Positions 20,996 through 29,666 of a DNA stretch of 41,443 nucleotides are shown one piece after another. Each line of letters opens with the position of its first letter. Within the stretch, counting starts at the first letter, position 1. The notes under the pieces were generated by a model, which had not been told where the DNA came from, searched no databases, and saw nothing but the letters and a program-made list of their open reading frames with translations. Both the position numbers and the translations under genes were made by a program. The DNA is from a virus: positions 1 to 41,443 of the IMG/VR virus record IMGVR_UViG_3300049912_000004. The stretch is one strand, 5' to 3'.

Positions 20996-23900
20996 CTACT
21001 TGATGACGCCATCAAAGGCATTCTCCGCGACATAACTGGATCCCCACCGGATAGGCTGCGTGAACGCCGTCGCGAATGTCGCCCCGGCCAGTGTCACGAC
21101 CGCCACTCCGTTGAATGTCAGAGTTGCCGCACCGGGGTTCATCACCACCTGTACCGTATTCTCGACGTTGGCAGCCCACAGGCCCGCGATGTTGCCCACG
21201 GCTGTGACGAGGCCCCCGCCGTTCGCATTGTAGCTCAGGCGCAGTACGTTGGCTTCCCGCCTTGCTCGGATGTAGTTGTTGGCGTCCTCGCGCAGATCGA
21301 ACAGGTATTCCGACGCATCGCCGAACCCCGCCGCCAGTGCGATCTCGTGGCGCGGGATGTAGCGTGCCCGGATGTGGATACTTGATGCTGTTTGGAACAC
21401 CGCCGCTGGGTTAGTGAGCAGGTCAAATCCATCGACGCGGATGCCGTCAGCCTCCGCGCTGTTCACCGCACTCGCCGGGGTGACGGTGAGGGTGATTGGG
21501 GTCAGGGCGAAGGCGTAGATGTCGTCGGTGTAACGTTCGGCGACGGCACCGGCCCCAGCAGCCATTGTGAATACAGTATTAGCAAGAACTACTCTCCAGG
21601 CACCTCCAGAATGCTTCCAGATGCTCGTTACTGGTGGAACGACGTAGGTTGCTGCTAGAGTGTATTGCAGCGGTAGATTTCCAGCAGCGTTACCACCAAA
21701 TCGCACGTATGCCGTTCCATCCCCGTAGTACCACATGCCACCACCAATGTATACATTTGCGGCGATGGTCATGGCGTAGGTCATCGACTCTACGGACGCC
21801 CCAGTATTCCACTGCACACTTTGAACACCAGCGTGAACGATAGCCGCTTCCGCTTCTGTGTCCCCAGCATCCAGGGTGGCTGTTGCCCATGCTGTCAGCA
21901 AGAATGGGTTGCCAGCACCTGCCTCGTGATCGCCTCCGCTGAGCAAGCTCGGCTGCACCTCAAACTGATGCAGCCCGATCTCGCCGGTGGAGTTGTTGTT
22001 GATGCGACACTCCATCGACGTGCAGCCCACGGGTGTCCTGATGACGTGGATCGTCTCGGTGGCGTAGGGATACTGTGACTCGTGCTTGCCGACTGGGGGC
22101 ATCAGCATGTACCAGTCGCCCACGTCCCAGTCGTTATCGGTACCGCCAGCGAGAACACCAGTGCAAGTTGTCCTGTCGCCACTCACAGCTGTGAGGGTTG
22201 TCGCGCTTCCATCGGTGATATTGTACGCTCGCCAACCAATCAACTGTTGCCAAAAGTAGCCAGTGCTACAAATCAGGGTCGGAGAGTTGGCGGCACCATC
22301 GTGCTGCCCGTAGCGTCGGGGCAGGTAGTAGTTGACCCCGACCTGGACGCCGCCAATCATGTCCCAGAACTGCAGATACGGCTGAGAGCGTGGATCGGCA
22401 TGCGTGACCACTCGTACCACGTAGTCCTGTGATGCGGTGACGCCAATGTCGCGGATAGTCAGCCCGTCACCAGCGGCAGATGAGCCGAACTTGTAGCCCC
22501 AGTTGAACACCCTCTCACCTGGTGCATCTTGGGCCATGTCAGGGGTGTTGAGCCACTTGCCAGCGCCCATGGTGATGACACCGTTATTGTTTACATCTAC
22601 CACTGCGAGTGCGACCAGTCCAGCACCATCAGTAAACGGCCATTGTTCTACCGTGTTACCATCAGCAGCAGGCAGGTTTGCGCGGTCAGGTGGACAAAAA
22701 GCAGAACCCGCAGGGGCGGTTGCAGCGCTATAACGGTCATTATTGGAGTATCGTTGCCAGCCAAACGCACCATTCCAATAGACAGCACCAGTCGTGCTGC
22801 GTCCCATGTTCAGGTTACTACCAGCATCAGACTGATAAGCGCCTGTTCCTGCTGCCCCTAATGTTCCCCAGAGTCCATCAAGAGCAACACGACATTTCCT
22901 TGTGGTATCATCATAATATCCAACTACATGATGACATCTGTTGTCACGTGGCATTGCCAGTGTAGCCGTAGCATCTGTGGTAGCAAGTTGTACCAACATC
23001 GTCAACACATCAGCGGCACTGACATACAATACCCAACCTGTATTAGCTCCTGCATCGCCCTTTTCAGCTATCGTCCTAGCATTTGCAGTTGTCGCTGCAT
23101 TCCTTATCCACCCATCCCAAGTTATCGTGCCGCCACTTGGAATGTCGTCTATCGTATGGTCACTGCCACAGTTGATTACCGTCGCCACCCCATCGCACTG
23201 CAACGATGTCGGCACTATCGGTGTGGCTACCGGTGCCCAGACGCCAGACCAGGTGCAGTTGGTCAGGGTACCAGCATTGTTCACGTCTACCGTAGGCGTA
23301 AGAACTGCAAGCGTGCCCTCATTGGCTGCCCAACACTCTACGGTGTTTGCATCTGCACCCGGAAAGACACGGGGCGGAATGAAACCAGTCAGTGGCGTAT
23401 AGTGGGCGTTGTTGTGAAGTCGGGGCCAACCGAGAGCACCCAGAAGATAGGATGCTGCTGAGTCAGAGCGCCTACCCATGTAGAGCGACTGCCCAACGTC
23501 AGACTGGTAGTTTCCATTGCCTGTGCTGACTGCGCCCCATACACCATCCAAGCAAACATAGCCAGCCTTGGTTGTATCATTGTAGGATAGAACGCCATGA
23601 TGCCACTTGCCATCTTGGACAGATACCGCCAGAGTTGGCGTGCTGTCAGTTGTCACCAAGTCAACGACGCCAGTCAGATACCCAGACGAGTTGATGTAAA
23701 GCGCCCAGCCCGTGAGTGCAGTCCAGCCCTTGCTGAGTAGAACGTAGGTGCCAGCAGTTGCGGTATCAAGGCGAAACCAACACTCTGCCTGGAAGGTCAG
23801 CCCGCCCGCACCCAAGTCGTCTAGTGTATGGTCATGCCCACAGTCGATGCGGCTACTCGTCCCATTGAACTCCACCGCGAACGGACTGCCCAGGTAGCCA

Positions 23901-24763
23901 CCGTCCCTGCACATCGTCACGTCGGGGACTGAACTTGCGTGTGGGTGTGACCACATCTGTGTGGCAGAGGTCACGAGGGCACCGACGGTACTGTCAGTAG
24001 GCAAAGAGGCCATCGTGTCCCAAGAGCCGTTGACGAGTGCCCAGTCCTTCCCGGCTCCGGCTGCGTACACCTGCCCGATCTCGTCAGCCCCGTTGCCTAC
24101 GGAATCCCCGTAGCCGTTGCTATCGGTCCAGACTCGACGGGAGATGACGAGACCTTGGATGAGGGCGTCAACTTGTGGAGAACCTCCCAAGTCGGTTCCC
24201 AGATAACCAGTCCCTGGAGCCGCTGGTGTAGGTACTGTAGTAATGCCATAGGTGTGCGCATTGTTCACTGAAACGCACACATAATCCGTACCATCTATCG
24301 TCCTGATTGCACTCCATCGAAATACTAGATGGTACAGAGTTCCAGCAGTCCACGCAACTGTGCTTACGGTAAAAAGACTCTGGCCGCCAACAGTAAAACG
24401 TAGATTATTGCCATTAGTCTTATCTAAGGAGATGTAGCCATTGCGGAATATATAATGACCCTTGTTATCATTCCCCGCCCACTCCGGCGTGATCCAAAAG
24501 CTGATCGACCCCTGGTACGGGTCGAAGTTGGCGTAGCAGAACCCCGTCAAGTTCCCGATCTGGTTGCCACGAGGGTACGTCACCGAGTCTGGCGTGCCCG
24601 TGCCATCCCACTTGCCCTGGATGATGGGGGCAGCGGCGAAGGGGCCGGCGGGAGGGAGGCGCTTAGCCATGCCAGGCGTCATCGTCGCGCCGGCCAGATC
24701 TGGCGTCTGCCATTTCGTTTGCGCACCCAGCAGCACGCGCCGGGTTGACAGCATCATGGTCAT
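20996..24763 (-). CDS. Giant multi-LamG (lectin-like) surface protein
   Basis: 1255 aa, the largest gene. Three concanavalin-like LamG modules can be read: ~82-215 (SISFWITPEWAG), ~295-450 (LTFQAECWFRLD, WALYINSSG, KWHHGVLSYNDTTK) and ~520-675 (ITWDGWIRNA, WVLYVSAAD, CHHVVGYYDDTTRK). The last two with their linkers form a clear ~225-residue tandem duplication. A C-terminal half (~745-1255) has further jelly-roll-like parts (LTIRDIGVTASQDYVVRVVTHAD; DNNYIRARREANVLRL). It probably binds glycans on the host or forms head or tail appendages. Start at 24763 with AGGGG five bases upstream. Stretches around 22.7-23.7 and 24.2-24.5 kb look more AT-rich than the rest. Confidence 0.7.
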   Translation of the reverse strand: MTMMLSTRRVLLGAQTKWQTPDLAGATMTPGMAKRLPPAGPFAAAPIIQGKWDGTGTPDSVTYPRGNQIGNLTGFCYANFDPYQGSISFWITPEWAGNDNKGHYIFRNGYISLDKTNGNNLRFTVGGQSLFTVSTVAWTAGTLYHLVFRWSAIRTIDGTDYVCVSVNNAHTYGITTVPTPAAPGTGYLGTDLGGSPQVDALIQGLVISRRVWTDSNGYGDSVGNGADEIGQVYAAGAGKDWALVNGSWDTMASLPTDSTVGALVTSATQMWSHPHASSVPDVTMCRDGGYLGSPFAVEFNGTSSRIDCGHDHTLDDLGAGGLTFQAECWFRLDTATAGTYVLLSKGWTALTGWALYINSSGYLTGVVDLVTTDSTPTLAVSVQDGKWHHGVLSYNDTTKAGYVCLDGVWGAVSTGNGNYQSDVGQSLYMGRRSDSAASYLLGALGWPRLHNNAHYTPLTGFIPPRVFPGADANTVECWAANEGTLAVLTPTVDVNNAGTLTNCTWSGVWAPVATPIVPTSLQCDGVATVINCGSDHTIDDIPSGGTITWDGWIRNAATTANARTIAEKGDAGANTGWVLYVSAADVLTMLVQLATTDATATLAMPRDNRCHHVVGYYDDTTRKCRVALDGLWGTLGAAGTGAYQSDAGSNLNMGRSTTGAVYWNGAFGWQRYSNNDRYSAATAPAGSAFCPPDRANLPAADGNTVEQWPFTDGAGLVALAVVDVNNNGVITMGAGKWLNTPDMAQDAPGERVFNWGYKFGSSAAGDGLTIRDIGVTASQDYVVRVVTHADPRSQPYLQFWDMIGGVQVGVNYYLPRRYGQHDGAANSPTLICSTGYFWQQLIGWRAYNITDGSATTLTAVSGDRTTCTGVLAGGTDNDWDVGDWYMLMPPVGKHESQYPYATETIHVIRTPVGCTSMECRINNNSTGEIGLHQFEVQPSLLSGGDHEAGAGNPFLLTAWATATLDAGDTEAEAAIVHAGVQSVQWNTGASVESMTYAMTIAANVYIGGGMWYYGDGTAYVRFGGNAAGNLPLQYTLAATYVVPPVTSIWKHSGGAWRVVLANTVFTMAAGAGAVAERYTDDIYAFALTPITLTVTPASAVNSAEADGIRVDGFDLLTNPAAVFQTASSIHIRARYIPRHEIALAAGFGDASEYLFDLREDANNYIRARREANVLRLSYNANGGGLVTAVGNIAGLWAANVENTVQVVMNPGAATLTFNGVAVVTLAGATFATAFTQPIRWGSSYVAENAFDGVIK

Positions 24764-24764
24764 G

Positions 24765-25247
24765 TTAGCCCCTCATGAAGCCGAACAGAAGCCGCATTCG
24801 TCCAGTCGTGTAGGTCGGCGTCCCACGGCACACGCCCGCCACCCAGATGCTCGTGCTGTTGGTCGGGTGGACCTGCAGGCCGACCGTGCGCACGCAACCC
24901 ACGCGCCGCGTCCCCAAGTCGGTATAGTCCGCCGCACCCACGGGGATGTAGCCGATGCACTCATCTACTGCGGCGGCGGTGATCGCAATGGGCAGGTTGA
25001 GCACGCCCATGCTGCCCGGATTCGAGCGGAACACCAGCACGTCGAACGCCGCACCCTGATCGTCGTAGTCCGTCACAACCAGGCTGACGATGATCGACGT
25101 GCCGTTCTCCATGACCGCGTAAGGCACTTCTTGCGTGTCGAACAGGACATCGCCCGCTGCATAGATGGCCGTGTCTACGCCCTCCTGAACCTCTTGTGAC
25201 CAGTCGCCCACGCGCACGTTGCCCTTGTAGGGTTGTGGAAATCCCAT
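24765..25247 (-). CDS. Putative virion structural protein
   Basis: 160 aa. Strand-rich (DTAIYAAGDVLFDTQEV, TSIIVSLVVTDYDDQGAAFDVLVFRSN, GCVRTVGLQVHPTNSTSIWVAGVCRG) with small-residue turns, as in small phage decoration or fibre-base proteins. ATG at 25247 has a full GGAGGT five bases upstream. Between two LamG-like genes; function assigned from context only. Confidence 0.65.
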   Translation of the reverse strand: MGFPQPYKGNVRVGDWSQEVQEGVDTAIYAAGDVLFDTQEVPYAVMENGTSIIVSLVVTDYDDQGAAFDVLVFRSNPGSMGVLNLPIAITAAAVDECIGYIPVGAADYTDLGTRRVGCVRTVGLQVHPTNSTSIWVAGVCRGTPTYTTGRMRLLFGFMRG

Positions 25248-25265
25248 GTCTACCTCCAGGCGGTG

Positions 25266-26015
25266 TTATCCACCACCAGCATCGCGTACCGAGATCGCAC
25301 GGACCCAGTCCACTGTCATCGTCCGCGAGTCAGCACTTCCTGTCAGGAACTCGATGGTCAGGCGCAGGTACTCGTTATTCGGCACCTCTGGACGATCTCG
25401 ATGGAGAAACCCGGTGAAGTTGCCGTCCACATAGTGCTGAAAGCAGTCTCCATCGTAATAGATCTCGTAGGTGTGGAACTGGTCGCCCAGGATCGTGGCC
25501 GCCGCTGTCGCCGATTCGAGTGAGTCCTTCTCCGCGACAAAGTAGACGTTGGTGTCCCCATCCACTTTGCGGAAGTACAGACCGTCCGTCACCCCGCCCA
25601 GAGCCGACGTATTGGTTATCGCCAGGCCGACCAAGAAGTCGCACTCGATGGCGTTCCAAACTTTGAGGTTGATGCCAAAGTAAAACGGATACTGCGCATC
25701 GAAGCCAAAGTTCTCGCCAGCCCCGGTGCTGCCATGGCCCAACTGCATCTTGAATCCATCGTTCTCGTTGGTGCCCGATGTGATGAGCAGCGCACCGCCT
25801 GCAAAGTCCATGACCTCTGCCGTGCTGTTGCCCGCGCCCTCGACGATGGTACACACAAAGTCGCTCGGGTCGTGGGTAGTCGGGTCCACGGCCAGCGTAA
25901 CGAACTCCTGCAGATACTTGTTCACGCCAGAGCCAAATGCCTCGTACCATCGCCACGGGTAGACGGAGTCGTAGTATACGGTTGCGTTTCGGACCTGTTT
26001 TGTCAGGACGCTCAT
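25266..26015 (-). CDS. LamG-like structural protein, paralogue A
   Basis: 249 aa. A single concanavalin-like sandwich can be read from KMQLGHGSTGAGE, YFGINLKVWNAIECDFLVGLAIT, DGLYFRKVDGD, TYEIYYDGD and the closing LRLTIEFLTG...VDWVRAISVRD. It aligns along its full length with the next gene (26026-26772), so the pair arose by tandem duplication. Likely a virion surface protein with glycan affinity. Start at 26015 has GGAGG upstream. Confidence 0.7.
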   Translation of the reverse strand: MSVLTKQVRNATVYYDSVYPWRWYEAFGSGVNKYLQEFVTLAVDPTTHDPSDFVCTIVEGAGNSTAEVMDFAGGALLITSGTNENDGFKMQLGHGSTGAGENFGFDAQYPFYFGINLKVWNAIECDFLVGLAITNTSALGGVTDGLYFRKVDGDTNVYFVAEKDSLESATAAATILGDQFHTYEIYYDGDCFQHYVDGNFTGFLHRDRPEVPNNEYLRLTIEFLTGSADSRTMTVDWVRAISVRDAGGG

Positions 26016-26025
26016 GACTCCCTCC

Positions 26026-26772
26026 TCAATCCCGGATGTGGATGAATCTGATCCAATCCACTTGTAGCGTATGGACCACGTTCTCGCCGGTCAGAAACTC
26101 CAGCGTCAAGCGCAATTCGGTTGCGCCCGGAAACGTGGCGTCTGTCCTGGCTGTGCTCGATGCCAGCACGCCGTTGAGATAGGCAGATACCACGGACCCA
26201 TCATACAGAAACTCCAGGGTCTGGTATACGCCGTCCAGCAGCGTGGAGACCGTGGTCGAGCCCTCGACGGTCGCACTCTCGGTGACGAACTGGACAGTAG
26301 CCAGTCCATCCGTCTTGCGGAAGTAGATCCCGCCGTCGGCGATCCCATCCAGGCAGGTCGTATCTGTCGTGCAGAGTCCGACCAGGATGTCACACTGAGC
26401 CACGCTCGCAATGGCAAACCGAATGCCAAAGTAGCATGGGTGCCCGTAGTCCAGCAACACGCACTCGCCCGCGCCCGTGCTCGCGTGTCCGAGTTGCAGT
26501 TTGTAACCATCGTTGTCCAGGTCAGACGTGCTGATGAGCAGCGCTCCGCTCGCGTAGTCGGTCAGGTTCGCCAGTGAGTCAGGCGCGGCACCGGTCTCGA
26601 CGATGGTGTTGGTCCACTCAGTTGGGTCATGTGTCGTGTCATCGACCGGCCAGTGGACAAAGTGGTTGTGATACTTGATGACCCCCGAGCCGATAGCATC
26701 GTACCATCGATGGGGGAGGCTTTGATCGCGGAACACCAGTGCGTTCCGGACTTCAGTCGTTTCGATAGGCAT
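26026..26772 (-). CDS. LamG-like structural protein, paralogue B
   Basis: 248 aa. Shares with paralogue A the blocks VRNA-V, WYxAxGSGVxKY, VDxTTHDP, GALLI, NDGxKxQLGHxSTGAGE, YFGI, CDxLVGL, YFRKxDG and LRLTxEFLTG...VDWxRxIxxRD, in the same order. ATG at 26772 follows GAAAGGAA, with a 10-bp stem-loop just upstream. Two nearly equal copies suggest a heteromeric or diversifying surface protein. Confidence 0.7.
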   Translation of the reverse strand: MPIETTEVRNALVFRDQSLPHRWYDAIGSGVIKYHNHFVHWPVDDTTHDPTEWTNTIVETGAAPDSLANLTDYASGALLISTSDLDNDGYKLQLGHASTGAGECVLLDYGHPCYFGIRFAIASVAQCDILVGLCTTDTTCLDGIADGGIYFRKTDGLATVQFVTESATVEGSTTVSTLLDGVYQTLEFLYDGSVVSAYLNGVLASSTARTDATFPGATELRLTLEFLTGENVVHTLQVDWIRFIHIRD

Positions 26773-26787
26773 GGTAGGTTCCTTTCA

Positions 26788-26812
26788 GGGGAGGGCGGAT
26801 CGCGCCCTCCCC
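26788..26812 (-). other. GC-rich stem-loop between beta-helix and LamG genes
   Basis: GGGGAGGGCG (26788-26797), loop of five, CGCCCTCCCC (26803-26812): a perfect 10-bp stem. On the transcript it ends a few bases before the ribosome site of paralogue B. No T-tract, so message stabilisation or processing is more likely than termination. Confidence 0.6.
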
Positions 26813-26838
26813 ACATCTGTACAGATAGCCTCGCCGGT

Positions 26839-27771
26839 CTAGGTGATAACCGGGTCGAGGATGCCTTGCACGTCGCCACCCGGCAGGTCGGCGTAGTAGT
26901 TTTCCAGTTTGACACACGCCGTCGCCGTGATGCCGTTGGCTACTGCCGCCGTGCCGCCCGTGTAGTTGCGCGTCACGAGGCCGGTTGCCGTGGCTGCCAG
27001 GTTGATGATGGCGTCGTTGCTGTTGCTGAAGTTGTAGATCAGGTTGCCGTCGATCAGCGCGTTGGTAATGACGCCCGCTCCACCAACTGCCACCGTGCCC
27101 CAGTCACCGAGTAAGACGTTGTTGACGATCTTGTGGCTATCGCCCGTTCCCGAGAAGTTGATGAAATGCGTGTTTGCCGCGTCCAGGTCACGCGCATAGC
27201 AATCCCGCACCGTGATGCGATCCGATGCGGCTGCGAGAGCGTCCTGAATCCAGATCACGGCGTTCAGGTTTGCACCTGCCTGAAGGAACCGGCAGCCAAT
27301 GAACGAGATGTCGCACGCGTTCACATCCACAGCTGCGGTAACGTCGGCAAAGTTCGCCACAAAGTCCACGTTCTCAAACGTGATGTTTGCCGCGTCAACG
27401 TTGATGTCAGCGCCGATGGCCACGTCAAAGCGGATCATGGCCCGGTTCGCGCCATGGCCCAGACCACGGATGGTGATGCCCGCAACGGAGAGAGTCACCG
27501 GAGCTGCCGCAGTGCATATCTCGATGTGCCCAGGCATCAGGTAGACCACGTCGCCCACGTTGGCCTGTGGGCCAAGGTTGGCCGCCCGTACCGTGGCCGC
27601 ATAAGCGAGCGTCGCGTATGGCGCATCAGGATCGCGCCCGTGGCCGCTGTCGTCCACGGCGAGCGCGTTGGTGCTGCTCACAAACCACACGTCGTTCGGG
27701 TGCCGCTCGATACTCTCAAAGTCGTAGACGCCACCCGGACGTGACCGTGCAAACAATGCTGTCCTTGCCAT
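26839..27771 (-). CDS. Right-handed beta-helix structural protein
   Basis: 310 aa. After an N-terminal segment with DSGHGRDPDAPYATLAYA, the typical entry of phage pectin-lyase-like proteins, it shows short repeated strands: ITIRGLGHG, ITFENVDFVANF, ISFIGCRFLQAG, ITVRDCYARDL, KIVNNVLLG, ALIDGNLIYNFS. This is a parallel beta-helix, common in tail spikes and capsid-associated fibres, and often polysaccharide-binding. Start at 27771 has GGAG nine bases upstream. No catalytic motif was identified. Confidence 0.75.
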   Translation of the reverse strand: MARTALFARSRPGGVYDFESIERHPNDVWFVSSTNALAVDDSGHGRDPDAPYATLAYAATVRAANLGPQANVGDVVYLMPGHIEICTAAAPVTLSVAGITIRGLGHGANRAMIRFDVAIGADINVDAANITFENVDFVANFADVTAAVDVNACDISFIGCRFLQAGANLNAVIWIQDALAAASDRITVRDCYARDLDAANTHFINFSGTGDSHKIVNNVLLGDWGTVAVGGAGVITNALIDGNLIYNFSNSNDAIINLAATATGLVTRNYTGGTAAVANGITATACVKLENYYADLPGGDVQGILDPVIT

Positions 27772-27813
27772 TTCGTCTTGCTCCTATCCCGGGTTTCAAC
27801 CGTTGTTAGGTGG

Positions 27814-27836
27814 GGGGCCGGCAGGTCGCCGGCCCC
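27814..27836 (-). other. GC-rich stem-loop after the post-capsid gene
   Basis: GGGGCCGGC-AGGTC-GCCGGCCCC, a perfect 9-bp stem in the gap between the genes at 27857 and 27771. No T-tract on either strand. It may set 3' ends or stabilise the capsid message. Confidence 0.6.
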
Positions 27837-27856
27837 TGGCTGATACGCTTAGTCAA

Positions 27857-28351
27857 CTAGTCCACAATCGCACTTGGCGGCGTACTCTGCGCGTACCGCT
27901 CCTGGATGAAGTAGTTGACGCTCACAAAGTTGGCCGCGGTCGCCGATGAGCTGATGGTTGCGCCCAGGCAATCCAGCGTCACGCCCTGTGCGGCTGCGTC
28001 TGCCGGGTCGATCTCGACGATCATCAACTGCCCGGTGACGGCCACGGTGAAGGCGGGTGCGGTTGCGTCCGCCTGCCGGACCAGGATGTCGTTGGTCGCG
28101 GTTGCGGCGTTCAGCCACCAGGGGGTGGTGAACGTGATCGCGGTCGCGCAGGCGGCGACGCTCGTGCCCAGCAGCGGCTGCAAGATCTCTGCCGCGCCGG
28201 CAGTGTGGATCAGTTGTGCCACGATCCACACTTTGACGGCGTTCTTCATCGAGATGTTGTCCAGCGTGACGACGCCGTTTGTGGTCACGGGTCCGGCGTT
28301 GGTGCCGGACACGATCTTGAAGTGCTCAGGAAGGGTCAGGTTGTATGCCAT
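27857..28351 (-). CDS. Putative head decoration / capsid-associated protein
   Basis: 164 aa. It follows the capsid gene by 16 bases and is strand-rich with many small residues (VTTNGVVTLDNISMKNAVKVWIVAQLIHTAGAAEI, FTVAVTGQLMIVEIDPADAA). This size and position fit a head decoration or stabiliser protein, which is inference. ATG at 28351 has AGGTG upstream; a longer frame to 28393 overlaps the capsid gene and is less likely. Confidence 0.65.
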   Translation of the reverse strand: MAYNLTLPEHFKIVSGTNAGPVTTNGVVTLDNISMKNAVKVWIVAQLIHTAGAAEILQPLLGTSVAACATAITFTTPWWLNAATATNDILVRQADATAPAFTVAVTGQLMIVEIDPADAAAQGVTLDCLGATISSSATAANFVSVNYFIQERYAQSTPPSAIVD

Positions 28352-28367
28352 TGTCTCATCACCTCGT

Positions 28368-29666
28368 CTACGGCCTACCCGCCAGTACGACATACGGGCT
28401 GGTGGTGATCCCGCCGTGTGCAGGAGTCAGGGCAGAGTTCCACTTCGGCATGCCCTGGACCCGGTACACGAACCTAAAGATGGTCTCATCTGTGAGAAAA
28501 GCCAGGTGAATCGAACTGGCGGACTGCATCCCGCCCTTTTCAATCATCTGGTACTCTCGCAACGAGACCAGGATCACGTCACCCACTGTGCCCAACGTCT
28601 GGCAGTATTCGGATTCGATCACGGGTGCGCCAAAGAGCGTCCCGTATGGTACCCCGCTCAGCCCGCCCGGTGGCATGTAGGTCAGCATTCCGCCGACGCC
28701 CACGGCCAGGCCCATCTGCATCAACTGCGGTACCACAGTCTGGTGGACCAGCCACACGTAGTCGCGTGCGCCCAGCCACCTGCGGGACCACATGTTGATC
28801 GCGTTCTGGCTAACGAACGTGGTGTTGAGCTGCCCGACCTCGATGGCCTGCGTTACCAGCCCCGGTCCGCCCAGAATGCCCAGCGGCTGGCCCGCGCCCG
28901 TGCCGTTGATGATGGCGTCCTCGACGGTGAACCGGATTTCCTCTGGCAGGTTCGCCATGATCCACGACTCTAGCGCCGTGGCATCTTGCAGCAGTTCATC
29001 GGTCGAGTAGATCAACGCTACGCACTTGATCAGGCGCATGGCCACCTGCCGGAACTCAGGATGGCTGTGTGTCTTGCCTCCACCCTCTGCTACCCAGTAG
29101 GCCCGGATGCCACCGCGCCGCGCGCCGGTCGCCCGGCTCACTTCGTTCTCGAAGTTGAGCGTGGTGCCGTTGCTGCCAGCGCTGATCTGCATCATGTCCA
29201 CGCGCTGGAGCAACTGCCCGACGTTGTAGACACGCGCCAGAATGCCCAGGTTCTGGTCAGTGCCAACCAGGAAGCCGCCGTGAGAGCCAAGGCCCTCCGA
29301 CAAGTCAGTTTGCTTCGTGGCCCAGCCTTTGCGAGCTGCCCCGTACAGGCTGCCCACAAAACCGTCGCCCATGGCCGCGCCTACGTCGAATCCGTCTTCG
29401 CTGCGCACGGGAAGCAGGCGCTTGTCAACCTGGCTCGGGTTGATGGCCGCGTCCTTGGCTGCCATCAGCAGCTCGCCAAACGACTTGAACCGGTTGCCCT
29501 TGAGCGCCCGGTCCGCCTCGTCACCCATCACGACCAACCCACTGTTGATCGCCGGTTCCTTTGCCAATTCCAGTCGATATGCCTTGACCGCATCTGCCGC
29601 AGCCTTGTCAGCAGCTTCCTTGACGATGGCTGCCACGTCCACGATAGGCGTTTCTTTCTCAGACAT
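28368..29666 (-). CDS. Major capsid protein from internal start
   Basis: 432 aa in the same frame as the fusion. The internal ATG (M-S-E-K-E-T-P) is preceded by GGAGGT four bases upstream, a better ribosome site than most genes here. The product would consist of the delta/scaffold-like segment plus the complete HK97 capsid domain, a normal length for such capsid precursors. It solves the stoichiometry problem of a protease-capsid fusion (hundreds of capsids, few proteases), as nested genes do for lambda C/Nu3. Predicted, not proven. Confidence 0.65.
   Translation of the reverse strand: MSEKETPIVDVAAIVKEAADKAAADAVKAYRLELAKEPAINSGLVVMGDEADRALKGNRFKSFGELLMAAKDAAINPSQVDKRLLPVRSEDGFDVGAAMGDGFVGSLYGAARKGWATKQTDLSEGLGSHGGFLVGTDQNLGILARVYNVGQLLQRVDMMQISAGSNGTTLNFENEVSRATGARRGGIRAYWVAEGGGKTHSHPEFRQVAMRLIKCVALIYSTDELLQDATALESWIMANLPEEIRFTVEDAIINGTGAGQPLGILGGPGLVTQAIEVGQLNTTFVSQNAINMWSRRWLGARDYVWLVHQTVVPQLMQMGLAVGVGGMLTYMPPGGLSGVPYGTLFGAPVIESEYCQTLGTVGDVILVSLREYQMIEKGGMQSASSIHLAFLTDETIFRFVYRVQGMPKWNSALTPAHGGITTSPYVVLAGRP

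Noticed and set aside
27814-27836. Intrinsic terminator
   Set aside because: Strong stem but no T-tract on either strand; kept as a stem-loop of unknown role.
27915-28973. Long plus-strand open frame (352 codons)
   Set aside because: Crosses the antisense of the capsid and decoration genes; composition of a shadow frame.
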